From Methanobrevibacter sp. (GTDB taxonomy: Archaea; Methanobacteriota; Methanobacteria; Methanobacteriales; Methanobacteriaceae), in the NCBI GenBank assembly GCA_017553445.1, contig JAFZMD010000037.1, positions 32,441 to 96,440 of the forward strand: 64,000 bases of DNA, written 5' to 3'. Position numbers and translations under genes: made by a program. A model generated the notes under the pieces. It ran no database searches. It was given only the letters and a program-made list of their open reading frames with translations, and had not been told where the DNA came from. Of this stretch, positions 26,239 to 34,488 are shown piece after piece. Each line of letters begins with the position of its first letter. The stretch's first letter is position 1.

Positions 26239-27375
26239 GAATACTTCCTTGAATTTATCTTTTAAGCCTTTTTCAACGTGTTTTATTTCTTCTCCGCTGA
26301 CTTCGGCGAATTGGGTTAATAAATCTTTTTGTTTTGAGTTTAATTTTTTAGGAACAACGACTGTTACAGTAACATAGAGGTTTCCTCTTGCTTGATGCCT
26401 TACGGAATTCATTCCTTGACCTTTTAATTTAAAAACGGTTCCGCTTTGGGTTCCAGGACTTATTTTAAACTCTACTTCCTTACCTTCAATTGTTGGAATG
26501 CTTATAATGTCACCTAATGCTGCTTGAGGGAAACTGATTTGCTGTTCGAAGTATAGGTGATCCCCTTCACGTTCAAACTGTTTATTTCTTTTGATGTGAA
26601 CGGATACTATAAGATCCCCTTCAAGACCTTCTGCTTCACCGCAGTTTCCTTCACCAGATACCCTTAAGTGATTTCCTTCATCAACACCTTCTGGTATTTC
26701 GAGTTTAATAGTTTTAGTTTTTCTAATGCTTCCTTTTCCATGACATTCTTCACAGGGGTCGGTAATTATTTTACCTGTTCCTCCACATTGGCGGCATGGC
26801 CTGACATTCACCATTTGACCTAAAAATGTGTTGCTCACTTCTTTTATCTGGCCTGTACCATTACATGTTGGACAGGTTTGAGGATCATGGCCAGGTTTTG
26901 ACTTTGAACCGTTACATGTTGGACAAAGTTCACTTCTTGTGACTTTAATTTCTTTTTCACAACCATTGAAAGCTTCTTCAAGAGTTATTTGAACATCAGT
27001 GTAAATATCGGATCCTCTTTGTGGTCCAGTTCTGCCTCTTGAGCGTGAACCTCCACCAAAACCGAATAAATCGAAGATATTACCAATATCAAATCCTTGG
27101 AATATGTCATCAAAGTTTACATTTTGATAGAAGTCTTCAGCGGTAAATCCTTCCATTCCTGCATGACCGAATTGATCGTATCTTTGACGTTTTTCATCGT
27201 CAGACAATACTGCATAAGCTTCACTTATTTCCTTGAATTTTTCTTCGGAACCTTCTTCTTCACTTACATCGGGATGGTATTTCATAGCTAATTTACGATA
27301 AGCTTTTTTAATTTCCTTTTCATCAGCTGTTTTATCGACTCCAAGGACTTCGTAGTAATCTCGCTTGTCTGCCAT
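26233..27375 (-). CDS. dnaJ: Chaperone protein DnaJ
   Basis: 380 residues. J domain with the HPD motif (KYHPDVSEE), then a Gly/Phe-rich linker ([10 protein letters not shown]), the zinc domain with four CxxCxGxG-type repeats ([31 protein letters not shown]), and the substrate-binding C-terminal domains. DnaJ stimulates the DnaK ATPase and hands over clients. Type I domain order is complete. The gene is the last of grpE-dnaK-dnaJ, after a 132-base gap with a hairpin. GGTGA precedes its ATG. The set was acquired from bacteria in archaeal lineages, as is well known. Confidence 0.98.
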   Translation of the reverse strand: MADKRDYYEVLGVDKTADEKEIKKAYRKLAMKYHPDVSEEEGSEEKFKEISEAYAVLSDDEKRQRYDQFGHAGMEGFTAEDFYQNVNFDDIFQGFDIGNIFDLFGFGGGSRSRGRTGPQRGSDIYTDVQITLEEAFNGCEKEIKVTRSELCPTCNGSKSKPGHDPQTCPTCNGTGQIKEVSNTFLGQMVNVRPCRQCGGTGKIITDPCEECHGKGSIRKTKTIKLEIPEGVDEGNHLRVSGEGNCGEAEGLEGDLIVSVHIKRNKQFEREGDHLYFEQQISFPQAALGDIISIPTIEGKEVEFKISPGTQSGTVFKLKGQGMNSVRHQARGNLYVTVTVVVPKKLNSKQKDLLTQFAEVSGEEIKHVEKGLKDKFKEVFN

Positions 27376-27420
27376 TTATTCACCTTGAAATTTCTTTAGA
27401 AAAATTAGATAAAAAAATAA

Positions 27421-27497
27421 AAATGTTTCATCTCATCGTTAGTTTATTTTTTTTATTGATTCTGATTCTGATTACCTACATCAGAGATAAAACATTT
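27421..27497 (-). promoter_or_regulatory. Stem-loop between dnaK and dnaJ (likely attenuator or processing site)
   Basis: In the gene sense, the arms AAATGTTTTATCTC (27484-27497) and GAGATGAAACATTT (27421-27434) pair over 14 bases with one G-U, around a 49-base loop. A long T-rich run follows (TTTTTATTTTTTTATC) before the dnaJ ribosome-binding site. This layout could reduce dnaJ output relative to dnaK or protect an mRNA end. Confidence 0.55.
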
Positions 27498-27507
27498 ATT
27501 TATAAAT

Positions 27508-29391
27508 CTAATCCTCTTTTACTTTGTAATCCGCATCGATTGTGTCATCATCATCTGCAGGTGCATCTTGGGCTCCGGCATTTGGATCTTGTCCGGCTGC
27601 TTGCTGAGCTTGTGCTTCAGCCTGTGCCTGTTGATATATTTTTGCACCGATTTCTTGGATTACTTTTTCTAATTCTTCGGTTTTTGATTTGATAGCTTCG
27701 ATATCTTCTCCAGCTATGAGTTCTCTTAACTCACCAACTAATTTTTCTACATTTGATTTTTCATCTTCAGATACTTTGTCTCCAAGTTCGTCTAATGTTT
27801 TTTCAGATGTGTAAATTAATGAGTCTGCATTGTTTCTAACTTCAATTTCTTCTTGTTTTTTCTTATCTGCTTCAGCGTTCATTTCGGCTTCTTTGATTTT
27901 TTGTTCGATTTCTTCATCAGATAATTTGGTTGAAGAAGTAATTGTTATAGCTTGTTCTTTACCGGTTCCTTTATCTTTTGCAGTTACATTGATAATACCG
28001 TTTGCATCAATATCAAAGGTTACTTCAATTTGTGGAACACCTCTTGGTGCAGGTGGAATTCCAACTAATTGGAAACGGCCTAATGATGTATTGTCTGCAG
28101 CCATTCTTCTTTCACCTTGTAATACATTAATGTCTACAGATGGCTGGTTATCTGCTGCAGTTGAAAAGATTTGGCTTTTCTTGGTAGGAATAGTGGTATT
28201 TCTTTCAATTAATGTGGTTGATACTCCACCTAATGTTTCAATACCTAAGGATAATGGAGTTACATCTAAAAGAACTAAGTCTTTGATTTCTCCTGCCAAT
28301 ACTCCTCCTTGGATAGCTGCTCCCATGGATACACATTCCATTGGGTCGATTCCTCTTTCAACTGGTTTGCCTATGAATTTTTCAACGTATGCCTGTACAC
28401 ATGGCATTCTGGTAGGTCCACCAACTAAGATAATTTTATCAATTTCACTTTTGCTCATTTTAGCATCATCTAGAGCTTGTTGCATTGGTTTACCTGATTT
28501 TTGAACAATTCCATCAACTAATTCTTCTAATTTGGCTCTGGTTAAGCTTTCAATTAAGTTTTTAGGAGTTCCATCAGTTCCCATTGCAATGAATGGTAAG
28601 TTAACTTCAGTAGTTAATGTAGTTGATAATTCGATTTTTGCTTTTTCAGCAGCTTCTCTTAATCTTTGTACTGCTTGATCGTTATCTCTTAAGTCAATTC
28701 CTTCTTTTGCTTTAAATTCATCAGCCAAGTAATTGAGTAATACATTATCCATATCGGTACCACCAAGTTGAGTGTCCCCACTAGTGGATTTTACTTCAAA
28801 TACTCCGCCACCGAATTCCATAATTGTTACGTCTAAGGTACCTCCACCTAAATCGTAAACCATAATATTAATGTCATCATCATCCTGTTTGTCAAGACCA
28901 TATGCTAGGCTTGCTGCGGTAGGTTCGTTAACAAGTCTTACAACATCCAATCCTGCAATTGTACCTGCATCTTTGGTTGCGGTTCTTTGATTGTCATCAA
29001 AGTAAGCTGGTACGGTAATGACAGCTTTTTCAATTGGTTCGCCTAAGAATGTTTCAGCATCCTTTTTGATTTTTTGCAAGATGAATGCTGAGATTTCTTG
29101 TGGTGAGTATTGTTTTCCGTTTGCGGTTACTTTTTTATCAGTACCCATTAATCTTTTAATTGCACTGATAGTGTTTTCTGGGTTTGTTACTGCTTGTCTT
29201 CTTGCGGGTTCACCAACTAACATTTGTCCGTCTTCAGTAAACGCAACATAACTTGGGAATGATTTACCGTATTGACTTGCTCCTTCTGCTGAAGGGATTG
29301 TGGTTGGTTTTCCTCCGACAAGTACTGATGCTGCTGAGTTACTTGTACCTAAGTCGATTCCAATAATTTTTTCTTTTTTATTATCTGACAT
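27508..29391 (-). CDS. dnaK: Chaperone protein DnaK (Hsp70)
   Basis: 627 residues. ATPase domain starts [14 protein letters not shown], with [31 protein letters not shown], and [11 protein letters not shown]. The substrate-binding domain has [14 protein letters not shown] and the linker before it, then the helical lid ending in a Gln/Ala-rich tail and DADYKVKED. It is of bacterial type. I chose ATG 29389-29391, since GGTGAT precedes it; the in-frame TTG upstream gives four extra residues. It lies between grpE and dnaJ and should be one heat-responsive transcript. Confidence 0.98.
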   Translation of the reverse strand: MSDNKKEKIIGIDLGTSNSAASVLVGGKPTTIPSAEGASQYGKSFPSYVAFTEDGQMLVGEPARRQAVTNPENTISAIKRLMGTDKKVTANGKQYSPQEISAFILQKIKKDAETFLGEPIEKAVITVPAYFDDNQRTATKDAGTIAGLDVVRLVNEPTAASLAYGLDKQDDDDINIMVYDLGGGTLDVTIMEFGGGVFEVKSTSGDTQLGGTDMDNVLLNYLADEFKAKEGIDLRDNDQAVQRLREAAEKAKIELSTTLTTEVNLPFIAMGTDGTPKNLIESLTRAKLEELVDGIVQKSGKPMQQALDDAKMSKSEIDKIILVGGPTRMPCVQAYVEKFIGKPVERGIDPMECVSMGAAIQGGVLAGEIKDLVLLDVTPLSLGIETLGGVSTTLIERNTTIPTKKSQIFSTAADNQPSVDINVLQGERRMAADNTSLGRFQLVGIPPAPRGVPQIEVTFDIDANGIINVTAKDKGTGKEQAITITSSTKLSDEEIEQKIKEAEMNAEADKKKQEEIEVRNNADSLIYTSEKTLDELGDKVSEDEKSNVEKLVGELRELIAGEDIEAIKSKTEELEKVIQEIGAKIYQQAQAEAQAQQAAGQDPNAGAQDAPADDDDTIDADYKVKED

Positions 29392-29436
29392 AATTATCAC
29401 CAATTTTTTAATTATTTAATAATTTAATAAACTTGA

Positions 29437-29988
29437 TTATTTTTTACAAACGATTACTTTTGAGTATTTTAAAACTTTATCTTTATACATGTATCCTTTC
29501 ATTAATTCTTCTATAATATATCCGTTTTCAACATCTTCACTGTCTTGAACCATTAATGCTTCATGTTTGTTCAAATCGAATTTTTCTCCTTTTGCAGGAA
29601 TCTCTTCAACTCCTTCTTTAGTTAAGACGTCTGTAAATTTATTATAGATTAACTCAATGCCTTCTCTGAAATCTTCATCATTTTCAATTGTAAGGGATCT
29701 TTCAAGGTCTTCATAACAATCAAGGAATTCTTTTATAAGATTTTCATTTGCAAATTTTACAATTTCAACATTTCTTTTATCTGTAATTTTTTTGAAATTT
29801 TCAAAATCTGCCTGAAGTCTTTGAGATAATGAAACGTATTCTTGGGTTTCGCCTTCTTGTTTTTCGAGGTCTTCCTTTAGGGAAGCTATCTCTTCATCTT
29901 TTTTGGCTAACTCCTCAAGAAGTTTATCATATTCCTCTTGAATATCTATTTTTTCTTCAACTTCTTCTTCTTTTTTCTTTTTTGCCAT
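29437..29988 (-). CDS. grpE: Nucleotide exchange factor GrpE
   Basis: 183 residues. The N-terminal coiled coil is rich in Lys/Glu (KKKEEEVEEK, then EYDKLLEELAKKDEEIASLKED), followed by the GrpE core (SQRLQADFENFKKITDKRNVEIVKFAN) and C-terminal beta domain (HEALMVQDSEDVENGYIIEELMKGYMYKDKVLKYSKVIV). It releases ADP from DnaK. It heads the operon, with GGTGAG before its ATG and an inverted repeat just upstream, divergent from an HTH regulator. Confidence 0.97.
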   Translation of the reverse strand: MAKKKKEEEVEEKIDIQEEYDKLLEELAKKDEEIASLKEDLEKQEGETQEYVSLSQRLQADFENFKKITDKRNVEIVKFANENLIKEFLDCYEDLERSLTIENDEDFREGIELIYNKFTDVLTKEGVEEIPAKGEKFDLNKHEALMVQDSEDVENGYIIEELMKGYMYKDKVLKYSKVIVCKK

Positions 29989-30003
29989 TAACTCACCTTT
30001 TTT

Positions 30004-30028
30004 GTTATTAAAAACTCTTTGTAATAAC
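30004..30028 (-). promoter_or_regulatory. Inverted repeat upstream of grpE, candidate operator
   Basis: Arms GTTATTA (30004-30010) and TAATAAC (30022-30028) are perfect, 11 bases apart. It lies just downstream of the expected grpE transcription start (TATA-like TTTAAATAT on the plus strand, 30056-30064). The wider 10-base element GTAATAACTC at 30021-30030 recurs inverted at 30114-30123 (GAGTTATTAC). The pair could be sites for the divergent HTH protein. Confidence 0.4.
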
Positions 30029-30151
30029 TCCAGTAGAGAATTACTATTTTTGTACTTTAAATATTTAGTTTTTAGGAATTTATGGACATATAGGAAAATG
30101 GTTCATCTTTTAAGAGTTATTACTCTGAGTTTTTTGAAACCAAATATTAAA

Positions 30152-30201
30152 GTAACAAAAAGTTATCTTTCTCCTACATTATTATAGTAACAAAAGGTTA
30201 T
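30152..30201 (+). promoter_or_regulatory. Two direct copies of GTAACAAAA(A/G)GTTAT before the HTH gene
   Basis: Copy one is at 30152-30166 and copy two at 30187-30201, 35 bases apart. Each is an imperfect palindrome (GTAAC, five bases, GTTAT). The second overlaps the BRE and TATA box TTATATAAA (30198-30206) of the HTH gene, which itself starts at about the transcription start (leaderless). Binding there would block transcription, as in autorepression. Confidence 0.5.
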
Positions 30202-30228
30202 ATAAAGGTTTCGATATAATGTATAATC

Positions 30229-30801
30229 ATGACTGATACAAATGATATTAAGAAAAATGCCAAGTTCCAAAATAGAGGTAATTCTTCCTCAGACACTATA
30301 GAAATAAGAGGAAATTACGGAAGTGACATTGGTAAGATAGATAAAGAAGATATTTTAGATGTAATGGGATGTAAGACAAGAAGAGATATCATTGACCTCT
30401 TAAGACAGGAACCAATGTTTGTAAGTGAAATTTCAAATGAACTGAATGTTGGACAAAAAGCAGTAATTGCACACTTGAGGGCAATGGAAGAAGTAGGTAT
30501 TTTAAACTCTTCCTATAAAAAGATATTGAGGGGAAGACCGCGTAAATACTATGATTTGGATAATGAGGTTACTATACAGATAACAATTAATAAAAACTCA
30601 TTTGATGTAAACTTCCAAGATTCTCGTGACACATTACAATTGCCGTCTGGTGATGAATGGTCTAAATTATTAGATATTGAAAAAAGATTAGATAATGGTC
30701 AAATGGAAGCTCTTGAAGAATTAAAAAATCAAATCAGATTATATGATAATCTAAAAGCAAGAGCGGAATATATGCTTGAGAGAACATTAAAAAATAGATA
30801 A
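30229..30801 (+). CDS. ArsR-type HTH regulator divergent from grpE
   Basis: 190 residues. A winged helix-turn-helix spans about 43-110: VMGCKTRRDIIDLLRQEPMFVSEISNELNVGQ then HLRAMEEVGIL and a GRPRKYYDL wing. The C-terminal half (LLDIEKRLDNGQMEALEELKNQI) is a likely dimerising coiled coil. The start is ATG at 30229, close to the predicted transcript start. Its position, divergent from grpE-dnaK-dnaJ, and the repeated motifs in the shared gap suggest it controls the chaperone operon and itself. A heat-shock role is inference from context. Confidence 0.8.
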   Translation: MTDTNDIKKNAKFQNRGNSSSDTIEIRGNYGSDIGKIDKEDILDVMGCKTRRDIIDLLRQEPMFVSEISNELNVGQKAVIAHLRAMEEVGILNSSYKKILRGRPRKYYDLDNEVTIQITINKNSFDVNFQDSRDTLQLPSGDEWSKLLDIEKRLDNGQMEALEELKNQIRLYDNLKARAEYMLERTLKNR

Positions 30802-30870
30802 TTTTATTAATTTGTATTAGTTATACTCTTTTTTCTCTTTTTTTTAAAAGATGATTTTACATTTTAAACA

Positions 30871-33105
30871 TCAAACATTTCTTGTTTTTGCAACTATTGC
30901 TTGACCTAGGCTCACTGAACCGTCTCCACAACATGTATTTTTATGTTGTATAAAATTATAATCGTTTGATTCAATATAATTTTTAACGGCATTGGTTATT
31001 GCTTCATTGTAGAATACTCCGCCTGTAGCTCCAATGGTTTTTATTCCTTTTTTATCTGCTGCTTGGATTGCAAGTTCGCTTAATCCATTAGCTATAGTTT
31101 TTTGAGCCGCATTTGCAATGTCAGCTTTTTTATGTCCGTCTAAATAAAGTTTTACAGCTTCTTCTAATATTTCACTAGTTTTCAATTCATTTTTTTCAAT
31201 AATTAACGGCAATTCCAGTTCTGTTGTTGAATAATATGCGGCTGATTCCAGTTTCATTGATGCTTCTCCTTCATATGTTCGTTCATTACATATTTCTAAT
31301 GCAGCAGAAACTGAATCCAGAACTCTACCAGTACTTGTGGTTATGCCAACATTAATGTCTGCTTCAAGTTGTTTAAATATGTTTTTAATTTCCATTTCTC
31401 CATATTTGAAGTATTTGATATAATTTTTAATTAATTCTTCATTATTTAAAATACTTAAAAGCATACGTATAGGATATTTTGTTGCAAGGTCTCCTCCAGG
31501 CATTTTTTGCCTTTCCAAATGTCCCATTCTTTCATAGTTTTTAATGTCAGTATAGAGGATTTCTCCACCCCAACTTGTGTGATCATCACCGTAACCTGTT
31601 CCATCAGCAGCGATTACTATCATTTCATCAATCTTGTGGTCATTGGCCAGTGCCACAGCATGTGCATGATGGTGCTGAACGGGCACTACATCCACTCCAA
31701 ATTCATATGCCAATTTCGTTGTAAAAAACTGTGGATGTAAATCGCATGCAACTACATCTATATCACATATCTTTGTAATTCTTTTCATATGTTGGATTGA
31801 TTCTTTAAGGAAATTAAGGGTCTTTAATTTATTTGTATTTCCGATGTGTTGTGATGGGTATGCAATCCCTTCAGTTGCAAGACAAAATGTAACATCAAGT
31901 TCGGGACCAAGAGACAAGACATTCAAATCACTCACATCATAGTTGATAGTGTAAGGTTCGGGAGTATAACCGCGGGAACGGCGAATGAAGGATAATTCAT
32001 CATTTCTAAATCTGATGACTGAATCGTCACATCTATTTAAAATCTTACGATTGTGGACAAGTGAATAATCACTGATGCCATTAATTATTTCAGCATTATC
32101 AATCATCATTGGTTCGCCGGGAATATTGGCTGAAGTCATGACATATGTATCAATATTTCCCTCATCAAAAAGAAGATAATGCATTGGAGAGTAAGGAAGC
32201 ATAACGCCAATGTTGTGAAGACCCGGTGACAAACTTTCAGGAAAGTTATAATTCTCATTCTTCTTTAAAATAACGATTGGCCTTTTATTGGAAGTGATGG
32301 TTTTTGTTTCATTTTCTGATAGTTTTGCATATCTCTGAACGGATTTCAAATCTCCGCTCATAACAGCAAAAGCCTGGTTAGGTCTGTTCAGTCTTAATCT
32401 CAATTCCTTTATGGCATCGTCATTGTAAGCATCAACGACAAGGTGGGTTCCTCCAATTCCTTTAATGGCCAATATTTTACCTTCTTTTAATTTTTCAGCA
32501 CCTAATCTAATCGGATTATCGCAGTCAATCAATTGATCTTTTTTATAAATGGCCATTTGGGGCCCGCAGTCACTGCAGCAAATCGCTTCACCGTGATAGC
32601 GTCTGTCAAGTGGATTTTGATATTCAACTAAACAATCGTCGCATAAGGGAAACTCCTCCATTGAAGTTTTATCTCTATCATATGGGACGGAGTTAATAAC
32701 TGTGAATCTAGGGCCGCAATCGGTGCATGCATTAAACGGATATTTATAACGCCTATCTTTTGGGTTTCTAATTTCTGCCAGACAGCTATCACAAATTGCA
32801 ATGTCTGGTGGAATAACACTAACACCGGAATAAGAATCGGAACTTTCAATAATTTTAAATTCGTCAAATTTACTTTCGTCAATATCTAAAACTTTAATAG
32901 AATCGATTCTTGCAATTGGTGGCAATTCATTTTGTAATCTTTCGACGAATAACTCAATATTGCCTCCCTCAAGGATAATTTCAACTACATTACCTAAATT
33001 TCTAACATAACCGTTTAAATTAAGACTTGTAGCTAATCTATATACGTATGGTCTAAAACCAACACCCTGAACAATTCCCTGAGTTAAAATCTTTTTTGCT
33101 GTCAT
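30871..33105 (-). CDS. hypF: Carbamoyltransferase HypF
   Basis: 744 residues. The N-terminal acylphosphatase domain has GIVQGVGFRPYVYR. Then come the two zinc-ribbon-like pairs (Cys105/108, Cys127/130 and the repeat with CDDCLVEYQNPLDRRYHGEAICC), the YrdC-like domain, and a Kae1-like domain with HHHAHAVALAND and DGTGYGDD. HypF makes thiocarboxamide on HypE from carbamoyl phosphate for the cyanide ligands of NiFe hydrogenases, here needed for Ehb, Frh, and Mvh types. Its ATG has an AT-rich leader of 40 bases or less. It is divergent from larB. Confidence 0.97.
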   Translation of the reverse strand: MTAKKILTQGIVQGVGFRPYVYRLATSLNLNGYVRNLGNVVEIILEGGNIELFVERLQNELPPIARIDSIKVLDIDESKFDEFKIIESSDSYSGVSVIPPDIAICDSCLAEIRNPKDRRYKYPFNACTDCGPRFTVINSVPYDRDKTSMEEFPLCDDCLVEYQNPLDRRYHGEAICCSDCGPQMAIYKKDQLIDCDNPIRLGAEKLKEGKILAIKGIGGTHLVVDAYNDDAIKELRLRLNRPNQAFAVMSGDLKSVQRYAKLSENETKTITSNKRPIVILKKNENYNFPESLSPGLHNIGVMLPYSPMHYLLFDEGNIDTYVMTSANIPGEPMMIDNAEIINGISDYSLVHNRKILNRCDDSVIRFRNDELSFIRRSRGYTPEPYTINYDVSDLNVLSLGPELDVTFCLATEGIAYPSQHIGNTNKLKTLNFLKESIQHMKRITKICDIDVVACDLHPQFFTTKLAYEFGVDVVPVQHHHAHAVALANDHKIDEMIVIAADGTGYGDDHTSWGGEILYTDIKNYERMGHLERQKMPGGDLATKYPIRMLLSILNNEELIKNYIKYFKYGEMEIKNIFKQLEADINVGITTSTGRVLDSVSAALEICNERTYEGEASMKLESAAYYSTTELELPLIIEKNELKTSEILEEAVKLYLDGHKKADIANAAQKTIANGLSELAIQAADKKGIKTIGATGGVFYNEAITNAVKNYIESNDYNFIQHKNTCCGDGSVSLGQAIVAKTRNV

Positions 33106-33173
33106 AAATATTATAGTATTTAGGCTTAATTATTCATAAGTTTTTTTAATATCTTTAATCTTAAATTACTATT

Positions 33174-33947
33174 ATGAGGGAGATTCTTGAAAAATTAATT
33201 AATGGAGAAATAGATTTGGAAAGTGCAGAAAACTTAATCAAATCTCAAACAATTTTGGAATTTGATGAAATTGCTAAATTGGATGGAAATCGTCAGAATA
33301 GGGCAGGGTTTCCCGAAGCTGTTTTTGCACCAAGTAAGGATTATGAAGATTTGCTATTGATTATTAAAAGATACTTTGAAAGTGAAAACCCTCAAAATTT
33401 AATCATTACTAAATTATCCAATGAACGATACGAAAAACTGGGCAATGATTTAAATTATCTAAAATCAGAAGGTTTAATGTTTGATTATAATAAAAAAGGT
33501 CAAATTTTAATAATTAGGGTTGATGAAAATAAATCAGAACCTTTAGCTAAAATTGGTATTATAACTGCAGGAACATCAGATATTAATGTTGCAGAAGAAG
33601 CAAAAGTCATTGTCGAGGAAGGGGGTTGTGAAGCCATTGCTTCTTATGATATAGGGGTAGCTGGAATTCATAGGTTGTTCCCACAGATTGCACATATGAT
33701 TAAGGAAGGGGTTAAAGTATTAATTGTCTGTGCTGGTATGGAAGGGGCCTTACCTTCAGTTGTAGCGGGACTTGTTGATATACCAGTAATAGCAGTTCCA
33801 ACATCAGTTGGATATGGTGTAGGTCAGGGGGGACGCGTCGCACTAGATTCAATGCTTCAATCCTGTGCACCAGGAATTGCTGTAGTAAACATTGATAATG
33901 GATTCGGTGCAGCAGTATTTGCATTAACTATCGTAAAAAGCAGATAA
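33174..33947 (+). CDS. larB: Nickel-pincer cofactor synthase LarB
   Basis: 257 residues. The N-terminal part ([10 protein letters not shown]) and the C-terminal PurE-like half with [45 protein letters not shown] and VPTSVGYG define LarB. LarB carboxylates and hydrolyses nicotinic acid adenine dinucleotide in the first step of the nickel-pincer nucleotide. The rest of the pathway (larC, larE) is not in this window. It starts at ATG 33174 divergently from hypF. The GNAT gene follows it by one base, so they are co-transcribed. Confidence 0.93.
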   Translation: MREILEKLINGEIDLESAENLIKSQTILEFDEIAKLDGNRQNRAGFPEAVFAPSKDYEDLLLIIKRYFESENPQNLIITKLSNERYEKLGNDLNYLKSEGLMFDYNKKGQILIIRVDENKSEPLAKIGIITAGTSDINVAEEAKVIVEEGGCEAIASYDIGVAGIHRLFPQIAHMIKEGVKVLIVCAGMEGALPSVVAGLVDIPVIAVPTSVGYGVGQGGRVALDSMLQSCAPGIAVVNIDNGFGAAVFALTIVKSR

Positions 33948-33948
33948 T

Positions 33949-34488
33949 ATGGACTATCAAACATTTGATCCTGAAATTCACGATTCATATAAAATAGCTA
34001 ATTTGATGTATGAGGTTGATTTCAGAACTTTCGACAGACTTTTCAAATCAAAAGATAAAGCTATTTTGGCTATTGAAAAAAGTCTAAAAAAGGATGATTG
34101 TATTAAAGTCATTTTCGATAATGGAAATATTATTGGTTTGTTAATATTTTATACTCATGATAAAAGAGTTAAAACTAATTTAAAATCTTTTAAGTTACTG
34201 ATTGTTGATATTCTGGATTATTTTGTATTGTGTGATATCAAAAAGGGCGATTTCTACATTGCAGAGATTGCTGTTGATAAAGATTATAGATCAAAGGGTT
34301 ACGGCAATAAAATTATTAAGGATGTTTTAAATCATGCCAAAAATAATAATTATAAAAGAGTAATCTTGGATGTGGACTTTAGAAATGCAAAAGCAAAATC
34401 ATTATATGAAAGGTTAGGATTTAAAGTTTTTAATAAAAAATCATTTTTAAAACGGGGAATGTATAATATGGAGTTTAAACTTTCCTAG
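33949..34488 (+). CDS. GNAT-family N-acetyltransferase
   Basis: 179 residues. The acetyl-CoA motif is YIAEIAVDKDYRSKGYGNKII, with VDFRNAKAKSLYERLGF as the C-terminal part. It may acetylate an amine on a small molecule or protein; the substrate is unknown. It is next to larB by one base. It overlaps the end of the convergent GT2-TagF gene by 14 bases. There is no clear ribosome-binding site, which suits coupled translation with larB. Confidence 0.87.
   Translation: MDYQTFDPEIHDSYKIANLMYEVDFRTFDRLFKSKDKAILAIEKSLKKDDCIKVIFDNGNIIGLLIFYTHDKRVKTNLKSFKLLIVDILDYFVLCDIKKGDFYIAEIAVDKDYRSKGYGNKIIKDVLNHAKNNNYKRVILDVDFRNAKAKSLYERLGFKVFNKKSFLKRGMYNMEFKLS

Noticed and set aside
27830..28504. 224-codon plus-strand frame opposite dnaK
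   Set aside because: dnaK is certain in this region; the frame has no ribosome-binding site and no recognisable domain.
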